Shown: positions 1 through 7,974 of the stretch, one piece after another
Position numbering within the stretch: position 1 is the first letter of the stretch
Layout of the letters: each line of letters begins with the position of its first letter
Assembly: GCA_003049485.1 (NCBI GenBank)
Contig: PYST01000575.1
Span: 1-15,598, forward strand
Origin: Ophioceras dolichostomum
Taxonomy: Eukaryota > Ascomycota > Sordariomycetes > Magnaporthales > Ophioceraceae
Reading direction: 5' to 3'
Length of the DNA stretch: 15,598 bases
The notes under the pieces: generated by a model
What the model saw: the letters and a program-made list of their open reading frames with translations, nothing else
Databases searched by the model: none
Told to the model about the DNA's origin: nothing
Program-made: the position numbers and the translations under genes

Positions 1-1
1 C

Positions 2-223
2 TCCGGTCCCCCCCTGACGGGTTCCCCCCTGACAGGCCCCCCCTTGCTGCCCCCGTCCCCCTTCGCGCAGCAGTTCCCGGCGGCAACGGGCGCGGGCACG
101 GGCGGGCCTGGGGCGACGTCCCCGGGTCCCTCCCCGCCTACTGCCCCCGGGCCGGAGCCCGGGTCGGCGGCCGCTAGGCTGCTTGCGCTGCATCATCATC
201 AGCAGCAGCAAAAGCAGCAATAG
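2..223 (+). CDS. C-terminal end of an unidentified Pro/Gly/Ala-rich protein (partial, 5' end outside window)
   Basis: Reading from base 2, the + strand stays open for 73 codons and stops at TAG 221-223. The encoded tail is rich in Pro, Gly, Ala, Ser and Thr, with a duplicated SPLTG-like unit near the start. It ends with an Ala-Arg-Leu-Leu-Ala-Leu segment, a His run and a Gln/Lys-rich tail. Third codon positions are strongly G/C, as in the certain genes of this window, whereas the other two forward frames close earlier (about base 13 and 175-177). No domain is visible and I do not recognise the protein. Such tails are common in fungal regulatory proteins, but that is only a general resemblance. 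An AATAAA at 517-522 could serve as its poly(A) signal. It could also be chance openness of GC-rich DNA, so confidence is moderate. Confidence 0.45.
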   Translation, partial: SGPPLTGSPLTGPPLLPPSPFAQQFPAATGAGTGGPGATSPGPSPPTAPGPEPGSAAARLLALHHHQQQQKQQ

Positions 224-740
224 GTAGTTGTAGTGTGGTGTTCATGGTGGTGGCGGCAGTAGCCGCAGCAGCAGCAAAAGCAGCAGGAGGAGGAGGAGGT
301 GGTTGTGGTGGTTGAGGAGGACAACGAGGAGGAGGAGAGAGGAGGAGGAGAGAGGAGGAGGAAGGAAGAGGATGATGAAGAGGAGGACTAGAAGGAGGAT
401 GAAGAGGATGAATATGAGGATGAGGATGAGGAGGGAGGAGGGAGCAGCACCAGCAGTAGTCAGCAGCAGCAGCAGCCAGTACTAGTATTGTCAGGGGCAG
501 CAAAGCCCGTGTAAAAAATAAAGATCCGCTGCCGCACCAGAACCAGCCGCCAGCCAGCCGTCGGCCAGCCCCAGCCAGATGCTCTACCCTTCTATTCGAG
601 CATCTGCTTTTATCTACTGCCATCTTCCCTTTTCCCTCTTTCCCACTCCTACCTACCCATTGCACAGCACGACTATTATCAGAGGCTCAAATCTCTTCCT
701 CTTTTTTGGGGGGGATCCAAACTGTCCACTTNACTTCGAT
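224..740. other. Low-complexity flank: CAG/GGA-rich tract, AATAAA, one ambiguous base
   Basis: This stretch is probably the 3' UTR and flank of the gene ending at 223. Bases 240-300 are rich in CAG/CAGCAG, and 290-445 is an almost pure purine (GGA/GAA/GAT) run on +. A canonical AATAAA sits at 517-522. A single undetermined base (n) lies at 732 next to a G run (710-716), suggesting an assembly or polishing problem. Short ORFs in the purine tract are Arg/Glu or Pro/Ser runs imposed by composition and are not called as genes. Confidence 0.5.
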
Positions 741-1932
741 CTTTGGTATTGCATTCCCCTTTGAGATTTCGTTTGGGATCGATCGGACGTACCGCTTGAG
801 ATCGAAGTATAAAGGATAAGTATTGTTTTTTGATGTTCGTTTCACAACCGAGATGGAAGCTGCAAACCTTGAGAGATGGTATGAAATCTGATCGTCGTTG
901 CAGCAGTGACCAGTGACCAGTGAACTGGAAATGATAAAAGAGAATGTTAAGCACAGACTAGTAGACTCAACTGTGCGACAAATAACGAAAGAAGAAAAAA
1001 AAAGAAACGAAACAACAAAGCGTGTTAACAAGCGGCGCAGTCTAAGGTCGCCATAGATAGGCGTCCTTTCAACTATACGGTAGCGAATCGGCTTCCCACG
1101 CCGTTTTGTCAAATAGCCCCATTCGACCGTCATCTAATGCGGATGATGTGAGAATGGGTCTGGGTTCTGCTGAGGACGAGCGGAACGAGGTGTGTGGCCG
1201 AGGAAGGAGGGGATTTTTGGTTTGGAGAGAGTGATGAATTTGGGAGTGGTGGAGAAGGCAAGGAGGTAGGTACGAGACAAATAAACAGGATGGAGAAGAT
1301 CCCAACCAGCATCAAGATGCCAAAAATGAGGGACTGGATTGAGCTCAGTGATTCAGTCATCGTGGACCTCGCACGGGTCCTGCCACCAGGTTGCTACAAG
1401 CTGGCACCGGGCGTCGCACCCGAATAAGCTAGGAAGCCATTCAACATACCGAAGACTCCACCGATCACTGAAGAAGTTTACGGCATTCTGGGATATAACA
1501 GGATGGGAGCAACATGAGAGGCAAGATGATATCGGACGTATGGCGGCTCGAGCGTCTTCTCAACTGCTTGATGCGTAGCGTGCTTCCTCACGTTCCTCGA
1601 TTGACTTTTCTTATGGGACGTCAATGGTGATTTGTCTGGTACCTATGGACTGCTGGCCTTATTTGCTAAATTGTCCAGCCAACCATGTCTGTCTGTCTGC
1701 ATCTGCACAGCAGAGAATGCATGGAAGATGTTGATGATAAACTTACTGGTTATACGCCGTCGTGCCCCGAGCCCTGTAGCAATGCATGCACGCCCTTGGA
1801 TCGGACTTGAGCCTGGGCTGGCTCCTTACCACAACAGGGACCCGCTTGCGGCCCTCTTCTGCGAGCAGTGTACCATGGCCAAATTCCATTTCGACCCGCC
1901 GAAAAGCGGTTCTGTATCGGACACGTACTCAC
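741..1932. other. Intergenic, no convincing gene
   Basis: I see no homologous protein, RNA gene or terminal repeat pair here. Open frames at 1194-1427 (+) and 1130-1360 (-) are short and unrecognised. A + frame runs to TAA at 1959-1961, where the stop codon is completed by the following A tract. It contains a Cys-x-x-Cys pair (FCEQC) and fairly G/C-rich third positions, but no family is recognised. Confidence 0.4.
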
Positions 1933-2082
1933 TCAGCTCGGCCGAAATGGCCCGCGTTTAAAAAAAAAAAAAAAAAAAAAAAGGGAGCCTTGGTTCTCAT
2001 CCTTGGCCTCCATGTCCTTTTCAAGATCGGCCATCTTGGCCTCGATGGCCTCGACTCTGTCGGCCACATCGTGCGTGGCCAT
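1933..2082 (-). pseudogene. Possible truncated coding fragment with coiled-coil heptads
   Basis: On the minus strand an ATG at 2080-2082 opens 33 codons whose third bases are nearly all G or C. The residues alternate hydrophobic positions Val6, Val10, Ile13, Met17, Leu20 and Met24, spaced 4-3-4-3-4, among Asp, Glu, Lys and Ala: an ideal short coiled coil. The frame then enters the T tract (the A tract of +), giving a Phe run, and stops at 1933-1935. No good GT donor lies before the T tract, so splicing does not obviously rescue it. The frame is also open upstream of this ATG, with another in-frame Met at 2100. I read it as a possible fragment of a gene broken at the poly(T) junction. It could also be a short genuine ORF or chance. 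The family is not recognised. Confidence 0.3.
1960..1982. repeat. Poly(A) tract of 23 A
   Basis: Twenty-three consecutive A residues on +, preceded by GTTT and followed by GGGAGCC. It abuts the coiled-coil ORF fragment read from the other strand. The tract could be a slipped homopolymer or the tail of a retroposed sequence. No clear target-site duplication was found: only a 6-bp match, GGGAGC, at about 1504. Confidence 0.95.
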
Positions 2083-2100
2083 GTAGGGGGAAGGTTTCAT

Positions 2101-3439
2101 TACAGACGACACTACGGTGCCTGCCCGTCGTCGCCGAGGTTGGTCACTCCCGGTGAATGATCCTCAGCTGCCTCCCGGAAGTTCAGTGGCGTGGTCGTGC
2201 AGGACTTGGCGATCACTCTTTCATACCAAGCGGGGCAATGAATGCTCAAACGGTTGGCGGGAAGAGGAAACTGGTGCGAGAAACCATGAAGTAGGCGATT
2301 CTTCGGGAAGCAGTGCTGGTGCGTGTTATTGAGACCAAAGCCGGTCGACACATGTGGTATATAGAGCTAGCAACCGATATGGTAGATGCGGTAGACAGTG
2401 CTCTTGAACGTTGACGGTCATGATCTTCCTGCTGGATCGGACGGGCGGACGTCAAATCTCTCCTATCGTTGATCCCTTCGGATGCATGCCGTCGGCAGAA
2501 CGAAATTCCGCAACGCGAGTCGAATGTATGTTGAAAGCAAGGGAGGCAAAAGAGTTTCCCGATGTGGTCACTTCCAGCAACGGCAGACGCCTTTCTTGGA
2601 CATGGTACGGTTAGAAGCTCAGAGCTCGACCGGTCACAAGTTGTGCTCGTCTGGACATCCCGGCGTTATCACGAGAACTCATCCAGGGGCAGCAGCTGAG
2701 GAAGGGAGGAATGCGGCGGGGAGGCAGGACATATATGCTCGTGGAAGCTAAATGGGGCTGCAGGATGTGTGGTAGAGGCAGGCGGGAGCTCAAACTCAGT
2801 CGTAAAGTGGTCGATGGGGATGTAAGGATGCATGGATGCTTGTCACTGAAAGGGAGCAAGGCGAGATCCGTCCATCCCACCCCGCGCGCCAGCTGCGTAC
2901 CTACACGAGAGCGACCAGCAGGAGGCCTAGGATCAGAGGAAGCATGGCGTTGGTTGTGATGTCTTGCCACACCACACATACATACCATCGTTCCAAGCGG
3001 GCCTGGCCAGCCAGCCAGATCGGCTAGAAGGCAATCTTGTGGTGCATGCACACTCGACAAGAGAGAGTCATCACATCCGAGTCACGCACGCAGCCAGCGC
3101 CTGTCGACGACGCCTTTGCATAGCCATAGCCGAGGGAGAAAGCGCGTGAGTAAGTGAGTACTAGCATGAGCGAGCCTCCTCTGAAGACAAGAACTGAAAC
3201 CGAAACCGGAAGCCGGACCCCAAGGACGAAGCTGCTGGACCGCTAGGCTTGCTTAGCTTACTTATGCCATGCCCTTACGCATCAGCCATATCAAGTTGCA
3301 CAGCCAGCCACACATGACAGACTTCACCCAGTCTCTCACGTCAAACAGAAAGAAATTCACCACCATATCCGTCTGCTCCCTGAGCCTCAGTCCCTCCCAC
3401 CACGATCCACAGTAGTTCCGCATCATCGCTCGCCGTCCC
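2101..3439. other. Intergenic and 3' flank of the complex I gene, no convincing gene
   Basis: The short frames on both strands (for example 2411-2614 +, 2611-3060 -) have no recognisable motif and no consistent codon bias. The part next to 3439 is the probable 3' UTR of the minus-strand complex I subunit gene. No tRNA, terminal repeats or long repeats were seen. Confidence 0.4.
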
Positions 3440-3905
3440 TCATTGGGTCGCCGCTGTCGTCGCCGCGGGCTTCTTCACCAGCGAGGTGACGGCCTCCTCG
3501 ATCTGCTTGTCTGACAGGCCTGAAACGGTCGGGGGGAAAAATCGCAGTCGATGGTTAGTAAATAGACCACAGACCACGCACAGTTAAGGCAGGCTCGAGT
3601 AAAAGAGAGAAGTAGGTAGGTAGGTAGGTAGTAGTTGACCCTTACAAAAAAGGGAGTTTGAGGAGGGAGGAGGACAAACCTTCAAGAGACTGGCTCTGCT
3701 CAACGCCAAACTCGTACCTCGCGTAGACGCGGGGAAGCGTGCCGGAAGCCTCGCGGATCAGGATCGGAGTGGTGGGGTTGTTCTTCTTCATGGTAGGGTA
3801 CGCGCGCGTGAGGAAGCTGCGCAGGCCGGAGCTCTGCTCGCCCGTCTGGCAGAAGAGGAATCGGATTTCGCGGAGGCCGGTTGAGAAGGCGTATTTTGCC
3901 GACAT
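3440..3905 (-). CDS. NDUFA2: NADH:ubiquinone oxidoreductase 10.5 kDa subunit (NDUFA2/CI-B8 type)
   Basis: This is an accessory subunit of respiratory complex I, with the L51/S25/CI-B8 thioredoxin-like fold, located on the matrix arm in the inner mitochondrial membrane. Two exons join to 306 nt, or 101 codons plus stop: 3905-3680 and 3519-3440, with a 160-bp intron (donor GTTTGT, acceptor TTTCAG). The split Gly codon restores the frame precisely. Family features visible are the N-terminal LREIRFLFCQ strand with Cys19, then SGLRSF, then KKNNPTTPILIRE, and a final helix LSDKQIEEAV spanning the splice junction. Length is close to the usual 90-105 residues. The ATG at 3905 is the only Met before the conserved block and has A at -3. 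The last residues are an Ala/Thr-rich tail. The gene is divergent to the pyruvate carrier gene at 4835. The intron contains a GTAG tandem run at about 3611-3634. Confidence 0.95.
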
Positions 3906-3967
3906 GATTTTTTTTTTTGTCTCTCTCTTTTTTTTCCCCTCTCGTCCGTCCGTCCAAGAGAAGGAAG

Positions 3968-3977
3968 CCCAATTGGG
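3968..3977. promoter_or_regulatory. Palindromic CCAAT element (CCCAATTGGG)
   Basis: The sequence CCCAATTGGG carries CCAAT on both strands, about 63 bp upstream of the complex I subunit start codon. The heme-activator/CCAAT-binding complex (HAP/AnCF in fungi) uses CCAAT boxes at respiratory genes. Function here is inferred from motif and position only. Confidence 0.4.
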
Positions 3978-4775
3978 ATGTGAAAAGACTTGTCTGATCT
4001 TTGTGCGTTTTCGTAGAAGGATTAGGGCGAGTTAGGGAGGAGCCGAGACAGCCTAGGTTGTCGTGGGTGGGAGGGGTGAGAGGCCGCTTCGAAGGGGGTA
4101 GGTGGGATGATGGAGTAAGGTGAGGTTAGAGATGGTGGTCCCGCGGCAAGCTCCAACCAAGTTACTCCAACCAACCAACCCTGGCTCGGCTCCTCAGCTG
4201 GCGCCACTCAACCGCAGCCTTGCGCGTGCACGGTCCAGATGAGAAAACTCACTGTCAATTGAAAAACCGAGCTTCCCTATTGGCCCATGCCACAGCTGAC
4301 GCACCAAGCTTGATCAAGGCTTTCGGACCCCCACAAGAAAATAACCCACCCCGACGTTCGGGTCTTGGTTGTGACTGGAAATTTATCATCGCCGTTATTC
4401 TCTCCAGTCAGTCATCATCTACTCCGTTTCGGCGATAAAGATCGAGAGAAAAGAAAAGAGCAATTGTGATTTACGGCGTCGTGGTCGGTGACAAATCTCC
4501 TCTCTCAATTCAATTCATTCTTCTCTTCGGGCTTTGTTTCTTCTCTTTCTCCTCGTCTTTTTCTCCTCCCTAATTTTCTCTCTCTGCATTCATAAACCTA
4601 TCGGCGCAGTGCGGATATCTACGCTAGCTCTGTGTCATCACATACCTCCATCCCCATCCACCCCGCGAACTCCGATCTCCGGCCATCGCCAACACCACCA
4701 CCACCGTCACTCCGGAGGAAAAACAAATTGCCTTCCTACAAAGACATCCGCCTATCTTTTCTTTCCTTTTCTAGG

Positions 4776-4810
4776 GATAGAGATAGAGATAGAGAGACAG
4801 AGAGAGAGAA
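4776..4810 (+). repeat. GATAGA / GA simple repeat in probable 5' UTR
   Basis: GATAGA-type hexamers degrade into GA dinucleotides just upstream of the ATG at 4835. The repeat is purine-rich on the sense strand of the carrier gene and probably lies in its leader. Confidence 0.8.
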
Positions 4811-4834
4811 AAGCGAACAAAAGTCAAGCCCAAG

Positions 4835-6249
4835 ATGCCTCCATCAACAAGTTTCCTCCGCGGCGCCGCATCGGCCGCATCGGCCGCCTCCCGTCCGGCG
4901 GCCTTCCGCGGCGCCCAGCAGCACGCGACGAACCCGTCCTTCATCGCCGCCCAGGCCCGCGCCGCGTTCCGACCCCGACCCCGGTTCCAACAGCAGCAAA
5001 ATCAATTCCGGTTCGGAAACGGCGGCAGTAAGCGCTGGCAGAGCACCGGCGGCAGCACGACGGCTGGGGATGCCGCCGGCGGCGCGAAACCCAGCTGGTT
5101 CAAGCGTATGTGGGATAGCCCTATTGGGCTGAAGACGGTGCATTTCTGGTGAGTTGTTTGCTGATTTTTCTTCTCTTCTTGTTGCTGTTGGTTTTTGTTG
5201 CTGTCCACCGGATACGAGACAGCCGGACTGGCTGGACTGAACTGGGCTGGACTGGGCTGGACTAGACTTGGACCTCGCGTGCCGGGATAGGATGGCAATG
5301 CCTGTCTCGGGATCTCGGAGGAGGGGTGATGATGATAATGATGATGTATGGGATGTATGGGAGTTTTTGCGGCTGTCATGCTGACGTCTATGGATGATGA
5401 TGATATGATTATAGGGCTCCTATCATGAAGGTAGGAGCATTTTTTTCTCCCTCCCTCCCGCACTGGCCCTGCCTAGGCCTACTTAGCCCGGTTACATCAA
5501 CTGCCTCGCCTTATCTGTTGCAAGGCCAAAAGAGAAATCCGCAACAAGGAGTTGGGACTCTTGTGTAACCTGGAGAATTGGATGCAACCGGTTCTGAGTC
5601 CACGGTTTTCGGCGGTCGATGAATCATGTTGACGCCGGCGATGACCATGGATGAGAATGGCGAGCCACGAACAATCTGCAACTGCTGACTGGCATTTCTT
5701 CTTTCCTCTCCCTCCTGCAGTGGGCCGTCGTCCTCGCCGGTATTTCAGACTTCGCCCGGCCGGCCGAGAAGCTGTCCCTGACGCAGAACGCGGCTCTAAC
5801 CGCGACGGGTCTGATCTGGACTCGCTGGTGCTTGATTATCAAGCCCAAGAACTATCTGTATGTCCTTCCTTAACCATCCCTTTTCTGTATTCCCCCGATC
5901 CCAATCCCGATCCGGCGGCCCTTGGTCCCTGTGTTTCTTACGATTGGTTGGTTGTGGTGGTGGTCATGATGGTGGTGTCCGCAGAGACCGGTCTAGTGTT
6001 CTCGAAGAAAAAAGGTGACGTTTGTCTGCAGCATGCTAATCTCTTGAAAACTCAAAAAAATGCATATGCTACATTTTTAGTCTCGCTGCCGTCAACTTCT
6101 TCCTCGGCATCGTCGGCATCGTCCAGGTCAGCCGCATCTTCGTGTACAACCAGTCCCTGAAGTCCAAGGGCGGCGTCGCTGCTCTGCCGGCCGTGGTTGA
6201 GGAGAAGGCCAAGGATGTCAAGGAGGCCGTTGCTGAGAAGACGGCTTGA
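4835..6249 (+). CDS. MPC2: Mitochondrial pyruvate carrier subunit, MPC2 type
   Basis: This is a subunit of the inner-membrane carrier that brings cytosolic pyruvate into the matrix, acting as a heterodimer with an MPC1 subunit. Four exons give 211 residues: 4835-5148, 5415-5430 (16 nt), 5721-5857 and 6081-6249. Junctions are GTGAGT/TATAG, GTAGGA/CTGCAG and GTATGT/TTTTAG, and the total of 636 nt stays in frame. Family blocks in order are SPIGLKTVHFWAP with Lys110-Trp111, GISDFARPAEKLSLTQNAAL (about 117-136), TGLIWTRWCLIIKPKNYLL (about 139-157) and VNFFLGIVGIVQVSRI. This is the MPC2 signature, not MPC1. Before the domain lie about 85 residues rich in Ala, Arg, Ser and Gln without acidic residues until about 79, including KRWQST, which looks like a matrix-targeting presequence. 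The C-terminus is a charged Lys/Glu/Ala tail. The start has CAAGATG context with A at -3. All three introns are long for a fungus (223-290 bp). Confidence 0.95.
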
Positions 6250-6549
6250 GTGAAGAAGAGGCGAGAGAGAGAGAAACATCGAAAGGAAAGAAAGACCTTC
6301 CCTCCCACCAAATGGTTCCGGCTAGAAAAAAGTCCCGAAATATCCTTTTTTTCACCCGGCATCGTGATAGCCCCATGTATGGTTAAAGCCAGCCTTGTCC
6401 CTCCCTTTATGGTAATAGCACCGGTATTGTAAGAAAGAAAGAAAAGAAAAAAAAAACCCGCTGGTATGATATGGTAATAGCCCTGGGTATGGTGGTACCC
6501 CACGTTACCAGCAAATGATGGTTGCCCCCCATCCATTCCCTTCCTTTTC
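6250..6549. other. Convergent intergenic region (3' UTRs of MPC2 and chitin synthase regulator)
   Basis: These 300 bp separate two stop codons on opposite strands, so both 3' ends must be formed here or the transcripts overlap. The region contains three related TATGGTWAWAGC copies and an A-rich run at 6431-6456. No ORF with support is present. Confidence 0.7.
6378..6490 (+). repeat. Three degenerate copies of a TATGGTAATAGCCC-like direct repeat
   Basis: TATGGTAATAGC occurs exactly at 6408-6419 and 6470-6481, each followed by a CC(G/T)GG(G)TAT-like extension. A weaker copy, TATGGTTAAAGCC, lies at 6378-6390. The copies are 30-60 bp apart in the shared 3' region. Confidence 0.6.
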
Positions 6550-7913
6550 TCACATTACCACACACTCCCCCTCCTGCTTCGGCGTGCTCCGCGAGATGCG
6601 CTCCCGCTGCCTCATGGGGCCGTTCTTGCCGGCCCTCTTGAGGTCCTCGAGACGCTCCCGGGCTTTGGGGAAGTCTTGGGCTGTCGTAGTAGAATTCAAG
6701 GGAAATCAAAGGCGGTCAGGACAAATTCGTTGGTGTTGTCAAAAGTAGTCAACACCTTCAGGGGGGCCGGGCTCAGGAGGGAGGGAAGAAAGCGGTAGAT
6801 AAAGAAAAACTTACCAGCAGCGCGCCAATACCACCTCTTGGCATCATCCAAATTAGCGGGCACGCCGATGCCCACCTCGGTGAAGTACCCCATGGCGTAC
6901 TCCGCCTTGGCCAAGCCCGCGAGCGCGGCCTTTCGCGCCCACAGGTACGCCTCTGTGTCGCTCTGGGCCAGGACCCCTTCGGAGCCCGTCAGGTACCACC
7001 CTGACAGCGCCAGCTCGCTCTGGTGCTCCTCCTGCGTCGCCGCGCGCGAGTACCACATGATGGACAGCCTCGGGTCGACCGGGCAGCCCATCAGGCCGTA
7101 CTCGAACGCGGCGCCCAGGCGGAACTGGCTGAACTTGTAGCCCAGGTCGGCGGCCTGCTGGAACAGGCGGAAGGCGTACGCCTCGTCGCGCAGGATCGCG
7201 TCGTTTGGCTGCGCCGACTCGTACAGCAGGCCGAGCTCGTGCAGGGCGTGCGGGTTCTCGGCGTCGGCGCGCTCGGCGGCGCGCTTCAGCCAGCCGACGG
7301 CCTCGCGCGGGTTGCGCGGCTGGCCGAGCAGGCCCTTGAGCAGGATCATGCCGACCTTGTACATGGCGGGCGTGTCGCCCAGCGTGGCGGCGCGCTTGTA
7401 CCACTGCACGGCCTTGGCCGGGTCCTTCCGGGTGCCGCCCCCCTCGTCCTGCCCTATCTCGCAGCAGACGGCGGTGCGGTACGCGGCGGCCCCGACGCCC
7501 AGCTTCGCTGCGGACTGGTACAGCGTGAAGGCCTCCTTGTTGTCCGGCTCGCCGCCGAACACCCCCCGCCCCAGACAGTCGGCCATGGCGAACATGGCCT
7601 CGCCGTTCTGGGCGTGCGAGAGCTTCTTGAAGATCTTGTGCGCGTCGGCCGCGTAGCGCTCGCGCATCTTGAGGCGGCCGCGCGGGTCCGGCAGCTGGGG
7701 CACGATCACGTCCATGGCCTCGATGAGGCGCTTGGCGAGGCGCAGGGCTGAGTCCTGATCGTTCGGGTCTGCCTTAATAATGGCCCGGAGCCGCTCAAGC
7801 TCGTCTGCTGTCACAGGCGTCTGGGGCTCCGTCGTCGTTGGTCGTGACGACGGGCCGCCGCCGCCGCCGCCGTTGCTGCCGCTGCTCATAATGGACGGTG
7901 TCGGGGTCACGGA

Positions 7914-7974
<61 letters not shown>

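Larger units (their letters stand above)
3906..4834. promoter_or_regulatory. Divergent intergenic region between two mitochondrial genes
   Basis: This 929-bp region separates the start codons of the complex I subunit (minus) and the pyruvate carrier (plus), so it must hold both promoters and 5' UTRs. Visible elements are an overlapping CCAAT pair at 3968-3977, another CCAAT (minus) at 4279-4283, a CT-rich tract at about 4509-4583 upstream of the carrier, and a purine GATAGA/GA repeat at 4776-4810 immediately before its ATG. No clear TATA box is seen, which is common in fungal housekeeping promoters. Confidence 0.7.

Noticed and set aside
303..485. Arg/Glu/Met-rich ORF on +
   Set aside because: It is produced by the purine-rich simple repeat and has no codon signature or start context.
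1504..1990. Target-site duplication GGGAGC flanking a possible retroposon ending in the A tract
   Set aside because: The match is only six bases and can occur by chance; no element boundaries could be defined.
2611..3060. 149-codon minus frame
   Set aside because: No recognisable motif, inconsistent codon bias and no splice-supported extension.
5328..5384. TGATGA and CTGA motifs resembling C and D boxes in the first carrier intron
   Set aside because: No terminal stem flanks them, and the TGATGA belongs to an ATG/GAT simple repeat; not enough for a snoRNA call.
7023..7751. 242-codon open frame on + opposite the Sel1 region
   Set aside because: It is the antisense shadow of the GC-rich chitin synthase regulator exon; the minus-strand frame has clear Sel1 homology.
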